Below the pieces are notes generated by a model. It made no database searches and was not told the DNA's origin. It saw only the letters and a program-made list of their open reading frames with translations. A program made the position numbers and the translations under genes. Positions 56,921 through 64,000 of a stretch of 64,000 nt of DNA are shown here, piece by piece; position 1 is the first letter of the stretch; the number at the start of each line of letters is the position of its first letter. The DNA is from Oxalobacteraceae bacterium OTU3CINTB1 (GTDB lineage Bacteria > Pseudomonadota > Gammaproteobacteria > Burkholderiales > Burkholderiaceae_D): assembly GCA_024123955.1 (NCBI GenBank), contig CP099652.1, positions 6,014,001 through 6,078,000 on the forward strand, written 5' to 3'.

Positions 56921-58144
56921 ATGGCGACTTCGGGCAACGCGGGCAACCAGGTCAAGGAAATGATCTTCGCCTGGGAAGGCAAGGACAAGACCGGCAAGAC
57001 CGTGCGCGGGGAGATGCGCGCCGGCGGCGAAGCGGTGGTCAACGTCACCTTGCGCCGGCAAGGCATCATGGTCACCAAGGTCAAGAAGAAGGCCTACCGC
57101 AGCGGCAAGCGCATCACCGACAAGGATATCTCGCTGTTCACGCGCCAGCTGGCGACGATGATGAAGGCCGGCGTGCCGCTGCTGCAATCGTTCGACATCG
57201 TCGGCAAGGGCCACGCCAACCCGTCCGTCTCCAAGCTGGTGATGGACCTGCGCGCCGACATCGAAACCGGCACCAGCCTGAACCAGGCTTTCCGCAAATT
57301 CCCGCTGTACTTCGACCCGCTGTTCTGCAACCTGGTCGGCGCCGGCGAACAGGCCGGCATTCTGGAGGACCTGCTGACGCGGCTGGCGATCTACAAGGAA
57401 AAAACGCTGGCCATGAAGGCCAAGATCAAGTCGGCGCTGATGTATCCGGTGTCCATCCTCGCGGTCGCGTTCGTCGTCACGGCGGTGATCATGATCTGGG
57501 TGGTGCCGGCGTTCAAGGAGGTGTTCGCCAGCTTCGGCGCCAACCTGCCGGCGCCGACCTTGTTCGTCATGGCGCTGTCGGAGTTCTTCGTGACGTGGTG
57601 GCACGTGATCTTCTTCACCATCGGCATGGGGCTGTATCTGTTCTTCCGCGCGTGGCAGCGCTCCTTGCAAATGCAGCGCTTCATGGACAAGCTGCTGCTC
57701 AAGCTGCCGGTGTTCGGCGAGGTCATTCGCAAAGCCACGATCGCCCGCTGGACCCGCACCTTGGCGACGATGTTCGCCGCCGGCGTGCCGCTGGTCGAAT
57801 CGCTCGACTCGGTCGGCGGCGCCGCCGGCAACGCGGTGTACCTGGACGCCACGCGCAAGATCCAGAACGAAGTCAGCACCGGCACCAGCCTGACGGTGGC
57901 GATGCAGAACGTCGAGGTGTTTCCCAACATGGTCACGCAGATGGTCGCCATCGGCGAGGAATCGGGCTCGCTCGACGCCATGCTGGGCAAGGTCGCCGAT
58001 TTCTATGAAGAGGAAGTGGACGAGGCGGTGGCGTCGCTGTCGAGTCTGATGGAGCCGGCGATCATGGTGATCCTGGGCGTGCTGATCGGCGGGCTGGTGG
58101 TGGCGATGTATTTACCGATATTCAAGTTGGGGTCGGTGGTTTAA
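56921..58144 (+). CDS. pilC: Type IV pilus inner-membrane platform protein
   Basis: 407 residues with two GspF domains. Each has a cytoplasmic helical part (FTRQLATMMKAGVPLLQSFD; WTRTLATMFAAGVPLVESLD) and the typical LEDLLTRLAIYKEKTLAMKA / LDAMLGKVADFYEEEVDEAV motifs. Membrane segments are at ~180-200, ~225-245 and the C-terminus (IMVILGVLIGGLVVAMYLPI). It is the inner-membrane platform that works with PilB. In close relatives pilD follows directly; here two other genes intervene. Confidence 0.96.
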   Translation: MATSGNAGNQVKEMIFAWEGKDKTGKTVRGEMRAGGEAVVNVTLRRQGIMVTKVKKKAYRSGKRITDKDISLFTRQLATMMKAGVPLLQSFDIVGKGHANPSVSKLVMDLRADIETGTSLNQAFRKFPLYFDPLFCNLVGAGEQAGILEDLLTRLAIYKEKTLAMKAKIKSALMYPVSILAVAFVVTAVIMIWVVPAFKEVFASFGANLPAPTLFVMALSEFFVTWWHVIFFTIGMGLYLFFRAWQRSLQMQRFMDKLLLKLPVFGEVIRKATIARWTRTLATMFAAGVPLVESLDSVGGAAGNAVYLDATRKIQNEVSTGTSLTVAMQNVEVFPNMVTQMVAIGEESGSLDAMLGKVADFYEEEVDEAVASLSSLMEPAIMVILGVLIGGLVVAMYLPIFKLGSVV

Positions 58145-58195
58145 GGCGTCGAATTCAGGCTATGATTGGAATTTCAAATATTGCAACCATCATTC

Positions 58196-60043
58196 ATGAG
58201 CCCCTTTCGACGCATGCTGGCGCTGATCCTCTGCGCCGTCCTACCGCAGGTGGCGATCGCGGCCGACGCCGCCCCCATCCCGCTTGCCACGTTCTTTAAA
58301 AAATCGGCCACCACGGGCGCCACGCTATCGCCCAACGGCCGCTTTGTCGCCCTGCGCAAGCTATCGCCGAGTGGCCGCACGATGCTGGCGGTGGTCGATG
58401 TCGCCGAGCCCTCGCCGCGCGCGATCGTTAACTTCCGCAACGCCGATGTCGATTCCTTCGCCTGGCTCAACGACGAACGCCTGACCTACACCCTGATCAA
58501 CGTGGATCACGACGGCGAGGCCGGCAAGCCGGGCATGCACGCGATCAACCGCGACGGCAAACACCGTACCTTCCTGTCGCCGACGATAGTGCGCAAGCGC
58601 TCGTTCTCGGAAAGCGACATCGTCGATCACAGCTACCAGTCGGACACCTACGTCCATGGATTCCCTCCCGCCGATGGGGAATCCATGTTGGTCCTCGCTA
58701 ACTACCCCACCGGCGAGCAAAAATTGGCGCGCCTCAACACCGGCAACGCCAGCGTCTTCCCGCTGACGGCGCCGAGTGGCACTTACGGCTGGTTGCTCGA
58801 TACGCGAGGCGCGCTCCGCATTGCCGTCGCCAAGCGCAATAAACGCGTCGTCACCTTCTATATCGACAAGGACAACTGGCGCGAGATCGACAACCGCGAC
58901 GAGGACGCCGAATCCAGCTTCGATCCACTGCTGTACGTGGACGATCAGCTATTTGTCAGCGCGCGCAACGGCAATGATGAAAAGAGCGTCCATCGCTACG
59001 ACTTGGCCAAGAATGCCATCGATCCCAAGCCACTCATCAATGCTCCCGGCTTCGACACCGACGGCACCTTCATCCTCGGCGACAAGAAAATGCTGGGCTT
59101 TCGCTTCACCGCCGAGTCCGAGACCACCGTGTGGTTTGACGACCGGATGAAGGCAATTCAGAAAGAGATCGACCAACTGCTGCCCGGGATGGTCAACCGG
59201 ATCTCGCGCGGCCGCGCCAGCGAGACGCCTTATGTGTTGATCGACAATTATTCAGACGTCGAGAACCACGCTTACGTCCTCTACAACACCGAAACCAAGC
59301 AACAGATTCTGCTGGGCGAAACCACACCGGATATCCCCGCCGACCGAATGGCCCACACCTCGATGGTACGCTACAAGGCACGCGACGGCATGCCGATCCC
59401 GGCGTTTCTGACCCTGCCGAACGGCGCCGCCCAAAAGAAGCTGCCGACGGTGGTGCTGGTCGGCCCGAGGCCGGACCGGCGCGGCGGCGGCTGGGAATGG
59501 AACGCCGAGGTGCAATTCCTCGCGTCGCGCGGTTACGCGGTGCTGCAGCCCCAGCCGCGCGGCGTCGCCGGCTTTGGCCGCGCGCATTTGCGGGCGGGCA
59601 TTAACCAGGCCGGCCGCGCGGCGCAGGACGACATCGCTGATGCTGTCAAAGGAGCCGTGGCTGCCGGCCACGCCGATCCGGCGCGGGTGTGCATCGCCGG
59701 CACCGGCTACGGTGGCTATGCAGCCATGATGGGCCTGCTCAGGGACGCGGACACCTTCGCTTGCGGGATCAGCTGGTCGGGCCTGACGACATACCAGAAC
59801 AATCCGGACGACGGTAAACTGAAGAATATCAAGCGGCCATTGCTGCTGGCATACGGTACCGACGACGAAGCGGTGGACTACAAACAGGCACTGGCGTTCT
59901 ATCAAACGCTCAAGGGCGGCAATCCGCAAGCTGAATGGCTGGAATACACCTCGACCGTCGACGATTGGAAGACGCAGAAGAATCGCATCGACCTTTGGCG
60001 GCACATCGAAAGCTTCCTGGCCCGGCAGATCGGCGCCAAATAG
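58196..60043 (+). CDS. S9 prolyl-oligopeptidase-like protein lacking catalytic Ser and His
   Basis: 615 residues with a signal peptide (ending QVAIA). The N-terminal part (~30-390) is beta-propeller-like (LSPNGRFVALRKLSPSGRT and similar blades); the C-terminal part (~400-615) is an alpha/beta-hydrolase with FLASRGYAVLQPQPRGVAGF. The nucleophile elbow, normally GxSYGGY, reads GTGYGGY, with Gly504 in the Ser position (GGC, one base from AGC). The region that should carry the catalytic His reads TVDDWKTQKNRIDLW, without it. The Asp region (GTDDEAVD) is kept. The frame is intact over the full length, so it is a pseudo-peptidase rather than a decayed gene. It is inserted between pilC and pilD. Confidence 0.85.
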   Translation: MSPFRRMLALILCAVLPQVAIAADAAPIPLATFFKKSATTGATLSPNGRFVALRKLSPSGRTMLAVVDVAEPSPRAIVNFRNADVDSFAWLNDERLTYTLINVDHDGEAGKPGMHAINRDGKHRTFLSPTIVRKRSFSESDIVDHSYQSDTYVHGFPPADGESMLVLANYPTGEQKLARLNTGNASVFPLTAPSGTYGWLLDTRGALRIAVAKRNKRVVTFYIDKDNWREIDNRDEDAESSFDPLLYVDDQLFVSARNGNDEKSVHRYDLAKNAIDPKPLINAPGFDTDGTFILGDKKMLGFRFTAESETTVWFDDRMKAIQKEIDQLLPGMVNRISRGRASETPYVLIDNYSDVENHAYVLYNTETKQQILLGETTPDIPADRMAHTSMVRYKARDGMPIPAFLTLPNGAAQKKLPTVVLVGPRPDRRGGGWEWNAEVQFLASRGYAVLQPQPRGVAGFGRAHLRAGINQAGRAAQDDIADAVKGAVAAGHADPARVCIAGTGYGGYAAMMGLLRDADTFACGISWSGLTTYQNNPDDGKLKNIKRPLLLAYGTDDEAVDYKQALAFYQTLKGGNPQAEWLEYTSTVDDWKTQKNRIDLWRHIESFLARQIGAK

Positions 60044-60046
60044 CGG

Positions 60047-60071
60047 GAGTCGCGGATCACCCACGCGACTC
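60047..60071. terminator. Hairpin between convergent S9-like and kinase genes
   Basis: GAGTCGCG (60047-60054) pairs with CGCGACTC (60064-60071) around a 9-base loop, starting 4 bases past one stop and covering the 3' end of the kinase gene. It lacks a T-run and is only suggestive of a bidirectional terminator. Confidence 0.4.
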
Positions 60072-60872
60072 GGTGCGGCCCAGCCAGGCCGCCAGCCTTT
60101 GCCGCCAGCGCCCTCCGCGCGCGCCATGCGGCACGTAGCAAACTTTGCCCGGCACCTTGAGAATCACTTCCGTCCCGCGCTCGGGCAAGCTCAACACCTC
60201 AACGCCCCCGCCCATGCGCTCGGCCCGACTGCGCATGCCAGCCAGGCCGCGATAGCCCGCGTCAGGCACCGGCGCCGCATCGATGCCCTTGCCGTCATCG
60301 CGCACGAACAGCGAAAAGTACTCGCAGCCATACGCCAGCTCCAGCTCGATGTGACCTGCCTGCGCGTGTTGAAACGCATTGAACAGCGCCTCGCGCCCGA
60401 TCCGGAAAATCTCCTCGCCGAATTCGCCATCGAGCGGCAGCGCCCGGCCGGTGACGATCATCCGAAAGGGCGTCTTGAAACTATCCCGCAGCGAATGCCC
60501 GACCTGCGCGAACGCCTGGCTCACATTGTCCCCGTAGATCAGCGGCGTGCGCAGGGTCAATACCTGATGGCGGCCGTCGGCCAGCACTTCGTCGGCCTGG
60601 TCGAGTATCGCTTCAATGGTGTCGCGCTCGGCGCTGCCATCGGGTAGCCGCTGGCCGACGCTCTGCACTCGCAGCAGGACGCCTTGCATGTTTTGCAGCA
60701 GCGTGTCGTGCAGAGCGAAGGCTGCACGCTCGCGCTCCTCCAGTTGCTTGAGGCGGGACTCGTAGCGGCGCCCGAAGTTGCGCAGGCAAATCCGGAATAA
60801 AACGCCCAGCAGCAAGCATTCAAGGATCAGTCCAAGCATCACAAATAAAGGTGTCTGTAGGAACAACAGCAA
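60057..60872 (-). CDS. Minimal NarL-type sensor histidine kinase without sensor domain
   Basis: 271 residues. One N-terminal membrane segment (residues ~5-28, LFVMLGLILECLLLGVLFRI), a short coiled linker, then HisKA_3 with ERERAAFALHDTLLQNMQGV (phospho-accepting His) and HATPase_c (GREALFNAFQHAQA, VRDDGKGID, GLAGMRSRAERMGG). It resembles the C-terminal part of large propeller-sensor kinases of this group but has no sensor domain, and no response regulator is nearby. It may be a truncated descendant that keeps kinase function. It lies in reverse orientation between the S9-like gene and pilD. Confidence 0.85.
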   Translation of the reverse strand: MLLFLQTPLFVMLGLILECLLLGVLFRICLRNFGRRYESRLKQLEERERAAFALHDTLLQNMQGVLLRVQSVGQRLPDGSAERDTIEAILDQADEVLADGRHQVLTLRTPLIYGDNVSQAFAQVGHSLRDSFKTPFRMIVTGRALPLDGEFGEEIFRIGREALFNAFQHAQAGHIELELAYGCEYFSLFVRDDGKGIDAAPVPDAGYRGLAGMRSRAERMGGGVEVLSLPERGTEVILKVPGKVCYVPHGARGGRWRQRLAAWLGRTESRG

Positions 60873-61088
60873 GAACGGCTCCGTGCGGCGTAGGTTGTAA
60901 TATTAATTTCGATATGCGGCCCCCGCACATTGCCATCATTTCAATATCCTTCCCATATCCCCAACGAGGGAGGCGCCGCGCGGACCGTCCGGGGCCGCAC
61001 GCCCAGAAAAACGCCCCGCGATGTTGCCGTGATGCTTTAATATGGGCCTGTGACCACCTACCCGCCCGCCCAGGGCCGCTGACCCCGT

Positions 61089-61976
61089 ATGCTCGACACG
61101 ATGCCGCAATCGCCGCTGCTGTTCGCCCCCGCCGCCGACCTGGCCATCAGCCTGATCGCAGGCCTGTTCGGCCTGCTGATCGGCAGCTTCCTCAACGTCG
61201 TCATCCACCGCCTGCCGAGGATGATGCAGAACGAGTCGGACAACTATTGCGCCGTCGAAGCCGGCAAGCCGGAAGTCCACACCGAACGCTACAACCTGAT
61301 GGTGCCGCGCTCGGCCTGCCCGCATTGCCACCACCAGATCACCGCGCTGGAAAACATCCCGGTCGTCAGCTATCTGGTCCTGCGTGGCAAATGCAGCAAC
61401 TGCAAGGCGCCGATCTCGCCGCGCTACCCGGCCATCGAGCTGCTGACCGGCGTACTGTCGGCGCTGGTGGTGTGGAAGCTCGGCACCGGCTGGCAGGGCC
61501 TCGGCGGCCTGTGCTTCCTGTATTTCCTGGTCGCGCTGACCTTCATCGACGCCGACACCCAGCTGCTGCCGGACGACCTGACTTATCCGCTGATCTGGGC
61601 CGGCCTGCTGATCAACATCAACGGCACCTACGTGTCGCTGCACGATGCGGTGGTCGGCGCGGCGGCCGGCTATCTGGCGCTGTGGACGATTTATTGGGTG
61701 TATAAACTGGTGCGTCACCGCGAAGGCATGGGCTACGGCGACTTCAAGCTGCTGGCCGCGCTGGGCGCGTGGATGGGCTGGGCGACCTTGCCCGCCATCG
61801 TGCTGATGGCCTCGCTGGTCGGCGCTGTGACCGGCATCGTGCTGATGGTGGCGAACCGGCGCGGCTTCGACTATCAGATTCCGTTCGGCCCGTATCTGGC
61901 GGCCGCGGGCCTGATCACCTTCCTGTACCGGGAACCGCTGACCGCCTTCACCCGCGTCGTCTATCCTTACTATTAA
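61089..61976 (+). CDS. pilD: Prepilin peptidase / N-methyltransferase
   Basis: 295 residues, inner membrane. The N-terminal methyltransferase domain carries a zinc-type tetracysteine (RSACPHCHHQI...GKCSNCKAPIS). Two aspartic-protease motifs: FIDADTQLLPDDLT and GMGYGDFKLLAALG, with the two catalytic Asp. It processes type IV prepilins and type II secretion pseudopilins. It begins a conserved block pilD-coaE-zapD-yacG and is separated from pilBC by the S9-like and kinase genes. Confidence 0.96.
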   Translation: MLDTMPQSPLLFAPAADLAISLIAGLFGLLIGSFLNVVIHRLPRMMQNESDNYCAVEAGKPEVHTERYNLMVPRSACPHCHHQITALENIPVVSYLVLRGKCSNCKAPISPRYPAIELLTGVLSALVVWKLGTGWQGLGGLCFLYFLVALTFIDADTQLLPDDLTYPLIWAGLLININGTYVSLHDAVVGAAAGYLALWTIYWVYKLVRHREGMGYGDFKLLAALGAWMGWATLPAIVLMASLVGAVTGIVLMVANRRGFDYQIPFGPYLAAAGLITFLYREPLTAFTRVVYPYY

Positions 61977-61991
61977 GAGCAAAGCCACAGC

Positions 61992-62594
61992 ATGAGCGCC
62001 CCTTTCTCCATCGGCCTGACCGGCGGCATCGGCAGCGGCAAGACCACGGTGGCCAATATGTTCGCCGAGCGCGGCGCCAGCATCGTCGACACCGACCTCA
62101 TCGCCCACAGCCTGACGGCGCCCGGCGGCCCGGCCATGCCCGCCATCGTCGCCGAATTCGGCCCGGAGTTCGCCGACGCGACCGGCGCGCTCGACCGCGC
62201 CCGCATGCGCCAGCTGGTGTTTGCCGACGCCGGCGCCAAGGCGCGCCTGGAAGCCATCCTCCATCCCCGCATCCGCGACGGCGCGCTGGCGGCCGGCGCG
62301 GCCGCGACCGGCAGCTACGTCATCTACGCGGTGCCGCTGCTGGTCGAGTCCGGTACGTGGCGGTCCCGCGTGGCGCGCGTGCTGGTGATCGACTGCCGCG
62401 AGGAAGTGCAAATTGCTCGCGTAATGGCGCGTAACAATTTGCCGGAACCGCAGGTACTGGCCATCATGGCGGCCCAGGCGAGCCGCGCGCAACGGTTGGC
62501 CGCCGCCGACGACATTATCGAGAACAACGACGGAATCGCCGCTTTGGGGCCACAAATCGACCGTTTACACGCTCTCTACATGAAAATTCGCTAG
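61992..62594 (+). CDS. coaE: Dephospho-CoA kinase
   Basis: 200 residues, the usual size. It phosphorylates dephospho-CoA in the last step of coenzyme A synthesis. The P-loop is [20 protein letters not shown], followed by [14 protein letters not shown] and the lid region [18 protein letters not shown]. It starts 15 bases after pilD, likely in the same transcript. Confidence 0.96.
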   Translation: MSAPFSIGLTGGIGSGKTTVANMFAERGASIVDTDLIAHSLTAPGGPAMPAIVAEFGPEFADATGALDRARMRQLVFADAGAKARLEAILHPRIRDGALAAGAAATGSYVIYAVPLLVESGTWRSRVARVLVIDCREEVQIARVMARNNLPEPQVLAIMAAQASRAQRLAAADDIIENNDGIAALGPQIDRLHALYMKIR

Positions 62595-62703
62595 CATTTT
62601 CAAAAAGAACGGTAACAATACCTCTGCAACGTTTGTATTTTTGCTTGGCTTGCTTCAGAATCACGTGAATTCACCGCAGGTCCACCAATAGAGGGATGTT
62701 ATT

Positions 62704-63459
62704 TTGATTGTCTACGAATATCCTTTCAACGAGCGCATCCGCACGTTGTTGCGATTAGAGGATCTGTACGAGAAATTCAAATTCTTTGTGCATCAGGAAC
62801 ATCCGATGCAGCATCACGTCGCGCTGTCGACGATCTTCGATATGCTGGAAGTGGCCGGCCGCGCCGACCTGAAATCCGACCTGCTGCAAGAGCTGGAACG
62901 CCAGCGTCAAAGCCTGCTGGGCTACCGCATGAATCCGAATGTCCAGACCGAAACCCTGGACGCCATCCTTGCCGAGCTCGACGGTGTGAGCAGCGCGCTG
63001 GTCGCGGCCCAGGGCAAGACCGGTCAGAACGTGCGCGACAACGAGTGGCTGATGAGCATCCGTGGCCGCACCATCATTCCCGGCGGCGCCTGCGAATTCG
63101 ATCTGCCGTCGTATTACGCCTGGCAAAAGCGCCCGGCCGAGCAGCGCTTCAACGACATCGCCACCTGGTTCGCGCCGCTGGCGCCGTTGTTCGATGCGCT
63201 GGCGCTGGTGCTGCGCCTGCTGCGCGACTCCGGCGGCCCGGTCAAGATGATCGCCGTCGCCGGCAGTTATCAGCAAATGTTGCAGGGCAAGGTCTATCAG
63301 ATGCTGCGTTTGACGCTGGACGAATCGATGGGCGCGATCCCCGAGATCTCGGCCAACAAGTACATGCTGTGGGTGCGCTTTACCACCCAGGGCGGCGACC
63401 TGAAACCCAAGGCGCTGGAAGATGATGTACCATTCGAGCTCACACTCTGTAACTTCTGA
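62704..63459 (+). CDS. zapD: Cell division protein ZapD
   Basis: 251 residues. It binds FtsZ and bundles protofilaments at the division ring. The N-terminus [20 protein letters not shown] and [20 protein letters not shown] are family hallmarks. The start is a TTG at 62704, preceded by GAGGGATG; the nearby ATG at 62697 runs into a stop at once, and the [12 protein letters not shown] family N-terminus begins exactly at the TTG. Usual neighbours coaE and yacG are in place. Confidence 0.94.
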   Translation: MIVYEYPFNERIRTLLRLEDLYEKFKFFVHQEHPMQHHVALSTIFDMLEVAGRADLKSDLLQELERQRQSLLGYRMNPNVQTETLDAILAELDGVSSALVAAQGKTGQNVRDNEWLMSIRGRTIIPGGACEFDLPSYYAWQKRPAEQRFNDIATWFAPLAPLFDALALVLRLLRDSGGPVKMIAVAGSYQQMLQGKVYQMLRLTLDESMGAIPEISANKYMLWVRFTTQGGDLKPKALEDDVPFELTLCNF

Positions 63460-63468
63460 AGAATTATC

Positions 63469-63642
63469 ATGGCCACCGTAGTTGACTGCCCTACCTGCTC
63501 CGCCAAAGTGGAGTGGAAGGAAGAGAATAAGTATCGCCCGTTCTGTTCGGAACGCTGCAAACAGATCGATCTCGGCGCCTGGGCCGAGGAAAAGTACGCC
63601 ATCCCCGCCGCGCCGCCCAAAGATCCGTTGGAAGAAGAATAG
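63469..63642 (+). CDS. yacG: DNA gyrase inhibitor / zinc protein YacG
   Basis: 57-residue protein read directly from the sequence. It starts ATGGCCACCGTA at 63469, 9 bases after zapD, and ends TAG at 63640-63642. The four zinc-binding Cys are in CPTC and the FCSERC segment (Cys7, Cys10, Cys26, Cys30), followed by [16 protein letters not shown], the YacG signature. YacG inhibits DNA gyrase in E. coli. The zapD-yacG order is the normal one. Confidence 0.95.
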   Translation: MATVVDCPTCSAKVEWKEENKYRPFCSERCKQIDLGAWAEEKYAIPAAPPKDPLEEE

Positions 63643-63654
63643 TCCGCCGCGGCC

Positions 63655-64000
63655 TTACATCGCGGTCGATTTCACTTTCACGGCCCTACCGATGTACAGG
63701 ATCGGACCGGTTGGACGGCCGGTCGGCGAACCGGCTTCCGGCTCCAGGGTGATTTCAAACAGCTGTCCGGCTTCGACCTGCGGCAGCTTGCCCAGCGCTA
63801 CCTTCAGCGGCTGGTTCGGCGTCACCAATCCCAACGACTCCGGCTTGCCCCAGTTTTTTCCCTTGGTCCAGAACTGCAGCGATTTCTGGCTCGGCACGGG
63901 CGTGCCTTCGAGCGGCGTCAAGGTCAGTTGATTGTTCAGACTGGCCTGCACCACATAGCCGGCGTTGCGTTCCTGCGGCGACACGAGCACCACCATATAG
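63655..64000 (-). CDS. Anti-sigma factor (RskA-like), C-terminal part
   Basis: Partial: the gene runs off the right edge on the minus strand; at least the last ~113 residues are present. VVLVSPQERNAGYVVQASLN, LEGTPVPSQKSLQFWTKG and FEITLEPEAGSPTGRPTGPI match the periplasmic C-terminal domain of RskA-type anti-sigma-K factors. The N-terminal cytoplasmic sigma-binding part and membrane helix lie outside. A sigma-70-family ECF gene would be expected upstream, beyond the window. Confidence 0.85.
   Translation of the reverse strand, partial: YMVVLVSPQERNAGYVVQASLNNQLTLTPLEGTPVPSQKSLQFWTKGKNWGKPESLGLVTPNQPLKVALGKLPQVEAGQLFEITLEPEAGSPTGRPTGPILYIGRAVKVKSTAM

Overview
The window is GC-rich, densely coded DNA that looks like a chromosomal segment of an Oxalobacteraceae-type betaproteobacterium (Massilia / Duganella / Janthinobacterium relatives). 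This is an inference. It rests on the pilB-pilC-...-pilD-coaE-zapD-yacG order at the right end, a PEP-CTERM protein, large TonB-dependent receptors, LytS/LytR-type signalling, and the absence of phage, IS or plasmid genes. No tRNA, rRNA or CRISPR array was seen.

The dominant theme from 1 to about 48.7 kb is salvage and catabolism of nucleic acids, nucleosides and nucleobases. Left edge (1-939): the tail of a PLP aminotransferase and a RutR-like TetR regulator. 1.1-5.1 kb: a PEP-CTERM surface protein, a LytS/LytR two-component operon led by a small membrane protein, and a VOC protein. 5.1-13.7 kb (minus strand): a nucleoside operon punA-deoB-deoC-aldehyde dehydrogenase-deoA-cdd-deaminase. Facing it across a probable control region is psuK-psuG for pseudouridine, followed by a LysR gene. 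17-21.2 kb: a LysR/NmrA divergent pair and a DUF969-DUF979-pcp operon (pyroglutamyl peptide metabolism). 21.4-29 kb: a TonB receptor divergent from a four-gene BMP-type nucleoside ABC importer. 29-31.3 kb: cytochrome c, a HigA-like fragment, NudK and a DeoR regulator. 31.3-35.3 kb: secreted S1/P1 nuclease, a phospholipase D-family protein and 5'-nucleotidase. 35.5-39 kb: an Oar-like TonB receptor. 39.5-48.7 kb: exported adenosine deaminase, guanine deaminase, xanthine dehydrogenase (xdhABC), PuuE allantoinase and, divergently, UraH.

Read together, extracellular DNA/RNA could be cut by the S1 nuclease, dephosphorylated by the 5'-nucleotidase, deaminated in the periplasm, imported by the ABC system and split by PunA/DeoA/PsuG. 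The sugars would go through DeoB/DeoC/ALDH, and the purine rings through GuaD, Xdh, UraH and PuuE. Urate oxidase and OHCU decarboxylase are not in the window.

From 48.9 kb on the content is more general: a TPR-methyltransferase, a CPG2-like carboxypeptidase, two unrecognised envelope/secreted proteins, a CorB/HlyC-type CBS membrane protein, and the type IV pilus assembly genes pilB, pilC and pilD. The pilus set is interrupted by an S9-peptidase-like gene that has lost its catalytic residues and by a minimal histidine kinase. coaE, zapD, yacG and the end of an anti-sigma factor close the window.

Four intergenic places carry copies of one palindromic repeat (core GGCGGATTA...TAATCCGCC), three of them as inverted doublets. 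One copy forms the 3' end of xdhC. Several palindromic operator-like sites and intrinsic terminators were read directly from the sequence.
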